Assembly: GCA_002897635.1 (NCBI GenBank)
Contig: BDTD01000025.1
Coordinates: 93,429-157,428, forward strand
Source: a bacterium BMS3Abin11
Lineage (GTDB): Bacteria; Pseudomonadota; Gammaproteobacteria; BMS3Bbin11
Direction of reading: 5' to 3'
DNA length: 64,000 bases
Below, piece after piece: positions 37,721-46,732 of this stretch (position 1 is the first letter of the stretch; each line of letters begins with the position of its first letter). The notes beneath the pieces are model-generated. The model was given only the letters and a program-made list of their open reading frames with translations. It was not told the origin of the DNA and ran no database searches. Both the position numbers and the translations under genes were made by a program.

Positions 37721-38239
37721 ATGACTGCTCAAATGTTCTTCATTGGTTTCTTCGGACTCGCCGGAGTGTGGTTCGGTATCGTTGTTTTCCGCACGTTTTC
37801 GATGGTACGTTCTGCGCTAGCTCTGCTTTTCTCTCAGACGGCTCTTGGTGCGATGTTCCTGAGTATGCAGGCGGAGTTCCTCGGTGTATTACAAATCATG
37901 ATGATGGCCACTGAAATGAGCATCATGGCTATTTTTATGGTGATGTTCATGATGGATCCCGGTGGACTTGGTGAGATGGACATGACTCATCAGAAGCGCC
38001 TGTCCTTAGGCGCCGGTATTGTTTCCTTTGTGGCCGCCGTGGCCGTTGCCGTATTTGTCGACTGGGGACCTGTGGCCAGCGTTTCACCGGATGCTGCACA
38101 ACAGACCATAGATCTGGGCCTTGAACTGCTGGGTCGCTCAATGCTGATTTTTGAAACTGCCGGTATCACCATTCTTACCGCCATGATTGCTGCCACGGCG
38201 GTGGCCATACAACCTGTTAAAAGGACTCGCGAACAATGA
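37721..38239 (+). CDS. nuoJ: NuoJ-like membrane subunit
   Basis: A 172-residue, five-helix protein with the NuoJ core (SALALLFSQTALGAMFLSMQ, AEFLGVLQIMMMATEMSIMA). The typical sequence around helix 3 is 'AEFLAxVQVLVYVGAVMVL'; here 'QIMMMATEMSIM' carries a glutamate in the membrane. Its start follows the hairpin described above. The stop overlaps the nuoK start. Confidence 0.88.
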   Translation: MTAQMFFIGFFGLAGVWFGIVVFRTFSMVRSALALLFSQTALGAMFLSMQAEFLGVLQIMMMATEMSIMAIFMVMFMMDPGGLGEMDMTHQKRLSLGAGIVSFVAAVAVAVFVDWGPVASVSPDAAQQTIDLGLELLGRSMLIFETAGITILTAMIAATAVAIQPVKRTREQ

Positions 38240-38547
38240 GTATTGAACTTCTTCTCGCACTAATCACCGGCGCCGCGCTGTTTGGTGTCGGCATCTATGG
38301 CGCACTGTCGCAGACCAATCTGGTGATGATCATGATGGGAATAGAACTGATTCTTGCCGGAGCCATGGTCAACCTGGTCGCATTCTGGCGCTACCTGCAC
38401 CCGGACAACCCTGCCGGTCAAATGTTCGTACTGATCATAATGACTGTGATGGCGATAGAGATGGCGGTGGGATTCGGCGTAGCCATTGCACGCTTCCGTG
38501 CCAAAGGCTCCGTGGAAATGGAAGAAGCGGCAGAGTTGAAAGGATGA
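38236..38547 (+). CDS. nuoK: NuoK-like membrane subunit
   Basis: A 103-residue, three-helix protein with the conserved transmembrane glutamates of NuoK (NLVMIMMGIELILAGAMVNL, MTVMAIEMAVGFGVAIARF) that carry protons in complex I. ATG overlaps the nuoJ stop by 4 bp and its own stop overlaps nuoL. All family hallmarks are intact. Confidence 0.93.
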   Translation: MSIELLLALITGAALFGVGIYGALSQTNLVMIMMGIELILAGAMVNLVAFWRYLHPDNPAGQMFVLIIMTVMAIEMAVGFGVAIARFRAKGSVEMEEAAELKG

Positions 38548-40373
38548 ACCTCATAGCCACAGCCATCCTTGCACCTCTCTCCATGATGGTGCTGATCCTG
38601 CTGCTGCGGCGTTTCCCCGCAGCACTGGCGCTGTTGGGTGCTGCTGTTGGTATGCTCGCCAGTATGTACTTGCTGGCTGACGCTTTTAATGGCCAGGGCA
38701 ACCAGTTGATTTTGCCCGGCCTGCCAGATATGCCGCTGCATCTTATCTCGACGCCGCTGACTGCATTGCTTTCAACCCTGGTTGCTGTGGTCAGCAGCCT
38801 GGTGCTGGTTTATGCAGTCGGCTACATGAAAAAGGACAGTGAAAAAGTACGTTTCTTTGCCACCATGCTGCTGTTCGTCTCGGCCATGCAAACCCTGGTA
38901 CTTGCCGGCGACTGGATTTTGCTGCTCGCGGCATGGGAAATTATCGGCCTCAGCAGTTATCTGTTGATCGGCTTCTGGTACTGCCAACCGGGTGTCACGT
39001 CAGCCGCCACCCGCGCCTTCCTGGTTACCCGCAGCGCTGATCTGGGACTCTATATCGCGGTGTTCATTCTTATTGCCAGCGCCGGCAGCAGCGATATAGC
39101 TACCACACTGAACACCGGAGGCAATGCAGCTATTGTAGCCGGGTTCTTCTTGCTTGTCGCAGCGATGGGCAAGTCCGCACAAACACCGTTACACGACTGG
39201 TTACAGCGCGCCATGGCCGGTCCCGCTCCGGTCTCGGCGCTGCTACACTCGGCCACTCTGGTGGCAGCTGGTGCCATCCTGCTGATCCGTGTGGCGCCGA
39301 TGCTGCCGCCTGAGGTGCTGTTGGTGATTGGCCTCGTCGGTGGCGTCACCACCGTGGTCGCCGGCCTGATTGCGCTGGGCGAGCGTGATCTAAAACGCCT
39401 GACTGCCGCATCAACTTCCAGCCAGTACGGCCTGATGCTGGTGGCCGTGGGCGCCGGTGTGCCACTGGCGGCACTGCTGCACCTGATCGCTCACGCGACC
39501 ATAAAGAGTGGCCTGTTTCTTGGCGCTGGTGTGTTTCAGCACAGCCGTAACAGTACGAAACTGGCAGATCTGCAAGGCGTCGGGCGTGACAGACCTCGCG
39601 TATTTTTCGGTTATACACTGGCAGCACTGGCACTGGCCGGCATCCCTCCTACGAGTGGCTTCTTTTCCAAGGAGGCCATTATTGCCGCCTCGCTGGCCTC
39701 ACCCAACGCGCTGTTACTTGCGCCGCTAGCGCTGGCCGGCACCCTGTTGACCGGCGCCTATATGGCCCGAGCGCTACGCATCCTGTGGCATGGTAGCCGC
39801 GAGAACCACAAGATCGTGGGACTGTACTGGATGGGCGCGGGACTGGCCGGGCTGGTCACGCTGGCCGTTATCCTGGGTGTCACCTTCCCTGCTATCGAGA
39901 CCTTGCTGAACATCCGCCTACCCGAAAATACCCCCACCCGATTCCCCCCCGAGATTTTCGGGCTGGGTGCAGCAGTGGGCGGTCTGATGCTTGGCTGGTT
40001 CGTCACGGCGCGGCGACTACTTGGCCCTTTGTTACCCTGGGCACAGCAGGGGTTTACCATTGCCGGTGGCTTCGATAACTTGATGGTGCGGCCCGCAATC
40101 GCCATCGCCCGCGGCTGCGAAAGGCTGGAACGCATCCTGTACGCAGGCGTACTTGCAGTGGGACGACTTGGACTCGATATCGGTCGGGCCGTGCGCCGGA
40201 ATGATGAGCAAGGCATCGACGGGCTAATATTTTCATTGGTGCGCAACACGGTCGAACTCGGCAGCCGCGCCCGCTCATTGCAGAGCGGCCTGATTCACCG
40301 CGAAATGGCTATCACTGTCGTGGGAACTGTGTTTATCCTCACCGCCCTGCTGCTGGCTTTACTGGTGTATTGA
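38544..40373 (+). CDS. nuoL: NuoL-like proton-translocating subunit
   Basis: A 609-residue Mrp-antiporter-type subunit. Key charged residues remain: Glu in LLLAAWEIIGLSSYLLIGFW, Lys in AAMGKSAQTPLHDWLQRAM and His/Lys in LLHLIAHATIKSGLFLGAG. The length matches NuoL and is long enough to include the C-terminal lateral helix (last about 150 residues, ending TVFILTALLLALLVY). It would pump protons even though the complex lacks a NADH module. Confidence 0.94.
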   Translation: MNLIATAILAPLSMMVLILLLRRFPAALALLGAAVGMLASMYLLADAFNGQGNQLILPGLPDMPLHLISTPLTALLSTLVAVVSSLVLVYAVGYMKKDSEKVRFFATMLLFVSAMQTLVLAGDWILLLAAWEIIGLSSYLLIGFWYCQPGVTSAATRAFLVTRSADLGLYIAVFILIASAGSSDIATTLNTGGNAAIVAGFFLLVAAMGKSAQTPLHDWLQRAMAGPAPVSALLHSATLVAAGAILLIRVAPMLPPEVLLVIGLVGGVTTVVAGLIALGERDLKRLTAASTSSQYGLMLVAVGAGVPLAALLHLIAHATIKSGLFLGAGVFQHSRNSTKLADLQGVGRDRPRVFFGYTLAALALAGIPPTSGFFSKEAIIAASLASPNALLLAPLALAGTLLTGAYMARALRILWHGSRENHKIVGLYWMGAGLAGLVTLAVILGVTFPAIETLLNIRLPENTPTRFPPEIFGLGAAVGGLMLGWFVTARRLLGPLLPWAQQGFTIAGGFDNLMVRPAIAIARGCERLERILYAGVLAVGRLGLDIGRAVRRNDEQGIDGLIFSLVRNTVELGSRARSLQSGLIHREMAITVVGTVFILTALLLALLVY

Positions 40374-40388
40374 TAAGGAGGCTCCTGA

Positions 40389-41858
40389 ATGCTATCCATC
40401 GTGTCCATCACCCTGTTTCTGCCACTCCTCGGGGCACTGCTTGTTATAACCTTGCGCAAAGCTCCCGTACAGGTCGTACATGCTATCGGCATCGTTACCA
40501 GTGGGCTGACACTTGTGGGCGCGGTATGGATGTGGTCACGCGGTGTTAACGAAACGGGCTTTGCCCAGCTTGAACAACTTGAATGGATGCCATCAATTGG
40601 CGCTACCTACCGTGTTGGCGTGGATGGCATCAGTTTGCCTCTGGTACTGCTAACTGCACTGTTGTTCTTCGTGACCTTCATTTATTCTGCCAAGGTTCGC
40701 AAACAATCTCATGCCTTTGTCGCGCTGATGCTATTGCTGGAGACGGCTTCTATTGGCGTCTTCACTGCACTGGATGCAATTTTATTCTATGTTTTCTTCG
40801 AGGTGTCACTGGTTGCCATGTACTTCATGATTGCTGAATGGGGGCATGAAGATCGTCAACGCGCAGCGCTGATGTTTTTTATCTATACATTTCTCGGCAG
40901 CCTGCCGCTACTGCTTGCCATTCTCGGGTTATATCTTGGTAGCGACCCACATACCTTCGACATGCGCGACTGGATCAGCAACCCACCATTAAACGGTACT
41001 GCGGCCATGCTTGCACTGGTAGCGATGCTGATTACTTTTGCGGTCAAGACGCCGGTGTTCCCATTTCACACCTGGCTGCCTGCGGCGCATGTCCAGGCAC
41101 CGGCTGCGGGCAGCGTGATCCTTGCCGGAGTGATGCTGAAATTCGGCACCTATGGTCTGGTACGCTTTGCATTTCAGATGACACCGGATGCCTTTCGTGA
41201 CGCCGGGATCGTCATCCTGGTGTTCGGCGTAGTCGCTGCTCTCTACGGTGCCTTCGCCGCACTGGCACAGAGCGATCTTAAACGCCTGGTCGCCTATACC
41301 TCGGTCAATCACATGGGTTATATCATCATCGGGGTGGCGATTGCAGCGTTGGCAACCGATCCAGCGATTCGTGCTACCGCGCTGGACGGCTCGGTCCTGC
41401 AAATGGTCAGCCACGGACTGGTCACCGGTGCGTTGTTCTTACTGGTTGGCATGTTGCAGGATCGCGCCAATACCCGGGAGATGGACCAGTTTGGAGGATT
41501 ACTGAATGTAATACCGATACTCGGTTGGTCCTTCGTGCTCGCCGCCTTTGCTTCGTTGGGGTTGCCTGGACTGGCTCACTTTCCGGCCGAGTTCCAGATC
41601 TTCCTGGCGACACTGCAGGTTGAACCCGTGGCCGTCATTGCCATCCTTGGCATCGTCATCACTGCCGGCCTGTACCTGAGAGCCATTGGCAAGGTGTTTC
41701 TCGGCGAACCTCGTGAAAAGTGGACAGACATGGCCGATCTGAATGTGCGTGAAGTACTTGCATTGAGTCCGCTGCTGATACTGATCGTCGTGGTAGGCGT
41801 CGTCCCGGCCTGGGTGCTTGATGTTATTCACAAGACCACCGCGGCACTGCAATTCTGA
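40389..41858 (+). CDS. nuoM: NuoM-like proton-translocating subunit
   Basis: A 489-residue antiporter-like subunit with intact Glu in FYVFFEVSLVAMYFMIAEWG, Lys in LITFAVKTPVFPFHTWLPAA and the KFGTYGLVRFAF helix. AAGGAGG precedes the ATG by 8 bp. The gene starts 15 bp after nuoL and its stop overlaps the nuoN ATG. Family assignment is firm. Confidence 0.95.
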   Translation: MLSIVSITLFLPLLGALLVITLRKAPVQVVHAIGIVTSGLTLVGAVWMWSRGVNETGFAQLEQLEWMPSIGATYRVGVDGISLPLVLLTALLFFVTFIYSAKVRKQSHAFVALMLLLETASIGVFTALDAILFYVFFEVSLVAMYFMIAEWGHEDRQRAALMFFIYTFLGSLPLLLAILGLYLGSDPHTFDMRDWISNPPLNGTAAMLALVAMLITFAVKTPVFPFHTWLPAAHVQAPAAGSVILAGVMLKFGTYGLVRFAFQMTPDAFRDAGIVILVFGVVAALYGAFAALAQSDLKRLVAYTSVNHMGYIIIGVAIAALATDPAIRATALDGSVLQMVSHGLVTGALFLLVGMLQDRANTREMDQFGGLLNVIPILGWSFVLAAFASLGLPGLAHFPAEFQIFLATLQVEPVAVIAILGIVITAGLYLRAIGKVFLGEPREKWTDMADLNVREVLALSPLLILIVVVGVVPAWVLDVIHKTTAALQF

Positions 41859-43225
41859 TGGAGCGTGATCTCGCCTTAATTATCCCTGAGATCATCGTGC
41901 TGCTGACTGGTGTCATCGCACTGGTGGCTGAGATGCTGCGCCTGCCCCGTATTGCACTGACAGTTACAGTTACCGGACTGCTGCTCGCGACCGGCATGAC
42001 CCTGCCCCTGCTTGGCGCGGATACCAGCATATTCGGTGGCACATTCCGCATAGATATGCTGAGTGTCTGGGCCAAACTTATCTTGTTGCCCGCGACCGTA
42101 CTGTCTGTCTTGCTGGCACGTACAGAACTCGGTGGCAGTGACCGGGAAGGTACTGTTTATAGTCTGGTCTGTTTTGTGACCCTGGGTTCCCTGGTGCTAG
42201 CCGGTGCCGGTGACAGCATGCTACTCGTATTGGGCATATTACTATCAGGCCTCGGTTCCTTCGCGCTGGTGGCCTATCCGCGTAATGATAGCGCCACTGA
42301 AGCCGCCATGAAATTTTTTGTCTTCGCCGCGGTCACCGGCGCAATAATGATCTTTGGTCTCAGTTACTGGTTCGGTGCTACCGGTTCGACACTGCTCAGC
42401 GATCTGTCCCGCCTTGAAGCAAAACCGGTTGTCGCCGCCGTTGGCCTGATCGCCGTCATCGTCGGGCTGGGTTACAAGGCCTCACTGGTGCCGTTTCATT
42501 TCTGGGCACCGGATGCCTATGAAGGCGCACCCGTGTCGATCGCCGCTTACCTGTCGGTGGTACCCAAAATAGGTGCCATCCTGGCCCTGACACAGGTGGT
42601 TCGTGATTTACCCATGAGCACAGGCTGGCCGCTGGCCATTGCGGTGGTCTCCGTGCTAACCATGACCTATGGCTATCTGGCTGCACTGGTGCAAAATAAT
42701 GCCGTGCGTTTGCTGGCCTATTCATCCATTGCACAGGCCGGGTACTTTCTCCTCGGCGTTGTCGCGGTGGGTGCAAACCCGCTCGCATTTACGTCCATTA
42801 TTGTTTTTTCTGCTGCCTATGCTGCGATGAATCTGGGCGCCTTTGCCGTCGTTATGTGTACGGGTCGAACGCTTGATATGTTCTCTGGCATCGGGCGTAA
42901 AAATATTGCTATGGGTGTAGCAATGGTGGTGTTTCTTCTTTCACTGGCCGGTATCCCGCCACTCGCCGGCTTCGTCGGCAAGTTTCTGTTGTTCGGTGCA
43001 TCGATTGAGGCAGGCTTCACCTGGCTTGCTGTAATAGCCATACTCAACAGTGTGCTGTCACTAGCGGTGTATCTGCGTATAATTATACCCATGTATCAGC
43101 AACCCATTATCACAGCAGCAGGGTCTGCGCCGATACCACTGGTAAAGTGGGTGTTGGGCATCGCCTTCACCTTTACCCTGGGCATTGGGCTGGTGGCACA
43201 GGTGTTGCTCGGCCAGCTTACCTGA
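41858..43225 (+). CDS. nuoN: NuoN-like proton-translocating subunit
   Basis: A 455-residue subunit with 14 helices. It has the NuoN-type VGLGYKASLVPFHFWAPDAY (pumping Lys) and GAPVSIAAYLSVVPKIGAIL. The Glu-helix position seen in NuoL/M reads LGILLSGLGSFALVAYPRN, lacking the usual acidic residue in that stretch, as some NuoN proteins do. ATG shares a base with the nuoM stop (TGATG). It is followed 6 bp later by a glucoamylase. Confidence 0.93.
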   Translation: MERDLALIIPEIIVLLTGVIALVAEMLRLPRIALTVTVTGLLLATGMTLPLLGADTSIFGGTFRIDMLSVWAKLILLPATVLSVLLARTELGGSDREGTVYSLVCFVTLGSLVLAGAGDSMLLVLGILLSGLGSFALVAYPRNDSATEAAMKFFVFAAVTGAIMIFGLSYWFGATGSTLLSDLSRLEAKPVVAAVGLIAVIVGLGYKASLVPFHFWAPDAYEGAPVSIAAYLSVVPKIGAILALTQVVRDLPMSTGWPLAIAVVSVLTMTYGYLAALVQNNAVRLLAYSSIAQAGYFLLGVVAVGANPLAFTSIIVFSAAYAAMNLGAFAVVMCTGRTLDMFSGIGRKNIAMGVAMVVFLLSLAGIPPLAGFVGKFLLFGASIEAGFTWLAVIAILNSVLSLAVYLRIIIPMYQQPIITAAGSAPIPLVKWVLGIAFTFTLGIGLVAQVLLGQLT

Positions 43226-43231
43226 ACAGCC

Positions 43232-45625
43232 ATGAATAAACTTACACCCGTTTCCGAGCCCTACGAATTCACCGACCATGCACCCGGCAGACCAGGTATC
43301 CCACCGACCTGGAGCGGTGGGCGCAAGAATGCCGTGGGGTGTTCGCTGGGGCCGTCACGCCTGTGGTTTACACTCGGCCGAGGCATCATCAACGAGGTTT
43401 ACTATCCCCGCGTCGACATGCCGCAGATCCGCGACCTCGGCTTCATCATCGCCGATGGTGCCGGCTTCTGGGTGGAGGTCAAACGTCTGGATGATTATAC
43501 CCTCAGCCAGCCCGAGCCCGGCATACCCGCTTACACCCTGATACACCGGCACCCACGTTTCACGCTGACACTCCGCATCACACCCGATCCACAGCGCGAT
43601 GTGCTACTGATTGAATGCCGGCTGCAAGGTGACGCATCGTTGCGGCCCTATGTGCTGCTGGCCCCCCGCCTGGGAGGAACCGGTTATGACAACCAGGCCA
43701 TGGTAGCGCGCTACCATGGCCGCCGTGTGCTGTGGGCGAAACAGGGTCCATTCGGCCTGGCGCTGGCGGCCGTGGACACCAACCAGCGTGATGCCTGGCA
43801 GGAAGTCAGTGCCGGTTATGTCGGTGGTAGCGACGGCTGGCAGGACTTCAATCGTAACGGAGCCATGCACTGGCGCTACAAGCAGGCCGGTCCCGGTAAT
43901 GTTGCACTGACCGGCGGCCTGCCCCGCCACTCGGTACTGGCGCTCGGCTTTGCCAGCAGCAAGGAATCAGCCGCCACGGTAGCACTGTCCGCCCTGCCGA
44001 GACCCTTTGACAGTCCATGGCAACAACAGATCAACGACTGGCGCGGCTGGCATTCGAACTGCGACCTGCGATGCGCACTCGACCTGGATCTGCCCGAAGA
44101 CCTGCTCAATGAATTGAAAATCTCTGCGATGGTGCTACGCACCCATCAGGATCAGATTTTTACCGGTGCCATGATTGCCAGCCTCAGCATCCCCTGGGGC
44201 GAAACGCGCAACGAACGCGGTGGCTACCACCTGGTCTGGCCGCGCGACCTGGTAGAAAGCGCGGGTGCGCTATTAATGCTGGGTGCGGACGACAAGGCAC
44301 GCGAAATCCTGCGTTATCTTATTGCCACCCAGCTCGAGGACGGCCACTGGTACCAAAACCAGTGGCTCGGTGGAAAACCTTACTGGCAGGGAACCCAGCT
44401 CGACGAAGCCGCGTTCCCGGTGTTGCTGGCGGCAAACCTTGCAGCGCGTGGATCGCTGGGTGGTATCGAGATTGCTGACATGGTATCCCGCGCCCTTAGC
44501 TTCATCGCGCACAACGGTCCCGCCTCCGACCAGGATCGCTGGGAGGAAAACGCAGGCGTCAACACTTTTACCCTGGCGATCTGTATTGCCGCACTGGTTA
44601 GTGGCGCAGATTTCCTGAAGGATCAGAACCGGGAAACTGCACTGGCCATCGCAGACTTCTGGAACAGCCGGATCGAATCATGGACTATTGTGCGCGATAC
44701 CGCGCTGGCACGAAAGCACGGGGTAGCCGGCTATTACATTCGGACTGCGCCACCAAAAGCGATTATGGATGAGGAGGCGGTAAGCCAGCAGTTACCCATC
44801 AAAAATCGGCTGCAGGATCCCGGGCTATCTGCGGCGGAACAGATCAGCACTGACTTTCTACAGCTGGTGCGTTTCGGGTTACGGCGAGCCGACGACCCAT
44901 TGATCAGCGACAGCGTCCGGGTCGTCGATGCCCTGCTCAGGGCGGAGACGCCGAACGGTCCGGCCTGGTACCGCTACAATGGCGACGGCTACGGCGAACA
45001 CCGTGATGGTTCTGCTTTCAATGGCACTGGCCACGGTCGCCCCTGGCCGCTGCTCACAGGGGAGCGGGGCCACTACGAATTGCTGGCCGGCAACGACCCC
45101 CTGCCCTATCTGGGTGCCATGGCCGCGATGGCTGGACGCGGCGGCATGCTCCCGGAGCAGGTCTGGGATGCCGAACCCATCCCCGAACGACGATTGTACC
45201 CCGGCCAGGCGACAGGATCGGCGATGCCGCTGGTATGGGCCCACGCGGAATTTATCAAACTAGCGCATTCTCGCGCTGCGGGTCATCCCGTGGACCGGCT
45301 CGATACGGTATGGGAGCGCTATGATGGCCAACGCCCGAAGGCGATACTCGCGGTATGGACACCCATGGCACCCATCGATACGATTTTCCACGGCGAGGCC
45401 CTGTGTATCTGCCTGCCACAACCTGCCACTATACGTTTTCTGGTCGGCGACGCACCGGATACCAATGAGGTAAAAACAACACCTGCGGGTTTTGACCTGC
45501 ACAGGATCACCTTGCCGGTTAAGACACTCGGCATCGGCGAATCATTGCATTTCACCATCGAAGCGAACACAGCAGATGGGAAAACACGAGGCAGTTACCG
45601 GATCGAAGTCATAGAACCTGAATGA
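43232..45625 (+). CDS. GH15 glucoamylase / glucan 1,4-alpha-glucosidase
   Basis: A 797-residue cytosolic-looking enzyme without signal peptide that releases glucose from alpha-1,4-glucans. The N-terminal beta-sandwich (about 20-280; GPSRLWFTLGRGIINEVYYP) precedes an (alpha/alpha)6 barrel with GGYHLVWPRDLVESAGALLM, QNQWLGGKPYWQGTQLDEAA and NGTGHGRPWPLLTGERGHYE, all GH15 hallmarks. The start lies 6 bp after nuoN, so it shares the nuo-like operon transcript. With the next gene it would feed glycogen- or maltodextrin-derived glucose into glucose-6-phosphate. Confidence 0.92.
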   Translation: MNKLTPVSEPYEFTDHAPGRPGIPPTWSGGRKNAVGCSLGPSRLWFTLGRGIINEVYYPRVDMPQIRDLGFIIADGAGFWVEVKRLDDYTLSQPEPGIPAYTLIHRHPRFTLTLRITPDPQRDVLLIECRLQGDASLRPYVLLAPRLGGTGYDNQAMVARYHGRRVLWAKQGPFGLALAAVDTNQRDAWQEVSAGYVGGSDGWQDFNRNGAMHWRYKQAGPGNVALTGGLPRHSVLALGFASSKESAATVALSALPRPFDSPWQQQINDWRGWHSNCDLRCALDLDLPEDLLNELKISAMVLRTHQDQIFTGAMIASLSIPWGETRNERGGYHLVWPRDLVESAGALLMLGADDKAREILRYLIATQLEDGHWYQNQWLGGKPYWQGTQLDEAAFPVLLAANLAARGSLGGIEIADMVSRALSFIAHNGPASDQDRWEENAGVNTFTLAICIAALVSGADFLKDQNRETALAIADFWNSRIESWTIVRDTALARKHGVAGYYIRTAPPKAIMDEEAVSQQLPIKNRLQDPGLSAAEQISTDFLQLVRFGLRRADDPLISDSVRVVDALLRAETPNGPAWYRYNGDGYGEHRDGSAFNGTGHGRPWPLLTGERGHYELLAGNDPLPYLGAMAAMAGRGGMLPEQVWDAEPIPERRLYPGQATGSAMPLVWAHAEFIKLAHSRAAGHPVDRLDTVWERYDGQRPKAILAVWTPMAPIDTIFHGEALCICLPQPATIRFLVGDAPDTNEVKTTPAGFDLHRITLPVKTLGIGESLHFTIEANTADGKTRGSYRIEVIEPE

Positions 45626-45689
45626 AGGCCAGTACCCGTACCAACTAGCTGAACAACTCATCAACCTGGAAAATTAGAGGTACACTGCT

Positions 45690-46682
45690 TTGGTTATTCT
45701 CTCGGCCGATATTGGAGGCACAAAGACCCTGTTACAGCTTTGTGACATCGGCAATCACCAATTAAATATTATCTACCAGCAACGCCTGATAAGCGGGGAA
45801 TATAAATCCTTCGATCAGGCACTGGATGTTTTTCTCCAGGATCAGCCCAAACCTCAAATCGCCTGTCTTGCTGTTGCCGGTCCCGTTGCAACTGACAATG
45901 AGAAACAATCTGTGCAGGTAACCAATCTCCCCTGGAAAATCGATAACCTCAAGCTGGCAGCACAATTCGATATTCCTGTTGTAAAAATTATTAATGACTT
46001 CAAGGCTATCGGTTATAGCATCGAAGTACTCAACAGGGATGACATCCTGGTCCTGCAGGAAGGACAGGCACAGGTCGGTACCCGCAGGGCCATAATTGGT
46101 GCCGGTACGGGTCTGGGGGAAGCGTTGCTGATTTACCAGCAAAACCGGTACGAGGTGTACGGGATGGAAGGCGGGCATGCAGATTACGCCCCCGTCCTTG
46201 ATATTGAATTTAAACTTGCCAGCTATCTGCGTAAAAAATACCCGCGCATCTCCTGTGAAACAGTTCTGTCAGGCCAGGGAATCGTTAATATCTATCATTT
46301 CCTCGAGCAACAGCACCCGGATCTGGTTGATCCTGAACTGAGCAAGAGACTGACGACCGGCAACCCGGCGGCTATCAGTCATGCCGCCCTGGAAGACAGT
46401 CAGTCTCTGGCTGCCCGGGCTATGACCCTGTTTATAACAATATATGGCTCACAGGCTGGCAATCTCGCTCTGACAACCCTGCCATATGATGGCCTGTATA
46501 TTGCCGGCGGTATCGCGACAAAAAATGTACCGTTCATGCAGTCACAGGCATTTTTGACGGCTTTCAGCAATAAAAGTCCCATGCAGAAACTACTTGAAAA
46601 AATCCCTGTAAAACTTATTCTGAATCAGCAGGCAGGCCTGCTGGGAGCGCGACAACTGGCCTACCGTTTAAGTGAAAAATGA
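45690..46682 (+). CDS. glk: glucokinase
   Basis: A 330-residue ROK-unrelated bacterial glucokinase (Glk family) that phosphorylates glucose with ATP. The phosphate-binding N-terminus ILSADIGGTKTLLQL, the LAVAGPVATDNEK segment, VKIINDFKAIGYSI (catalytic Asp), GAGTGLGEALL and MEGGHADYAP are present. It opens with TTG at 45690 after AGAGG. It is 64 bp after glucoamylase, which supplies its substrate. The product is used by the G6P dehydrogenase encoded convergently next door. Confidence 0.93.
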   Translation: MVILSADIGGTKTLLQLCDIGNHQLNIIYQQRLISGEYKSFDQALDVFLQDQPKPQIACLAVAGPVATDNEKQSVQVTNLPWKIDNLKLAAQFDIPVVKIINDFKAIGYSIEVLNRDDILVLQEGQAQVGTRRAIIGAGTGLGEALLIYQQNRYEVYGMEGGHADYAPVLDIEFKLASYLRKKYPRISCETVLSGQGIVNIYHFLEQQHPDLVDPELSKRLTTGNPAAISHAALEDSQSLAARAMTLFITIYGSQAGNLALTTLPYDGLYIAGGIATKNVPFMQSQAFLTAFSNKSPMQKLLEKIPVKLILNQQAGLLGARQLAYRLSEK

Positions 46683-46732
46683 TGAGATCTGTTTTCCGTT
46701 CTATTGCCGGTTAACACGTTCATAAAACCGGT

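Noticed and set aside
46705..46732. Terminator between glk and zwf
   Set aside because: A CCGGTT/AACCGG stem exists but the loop is large and there is no T-tract.
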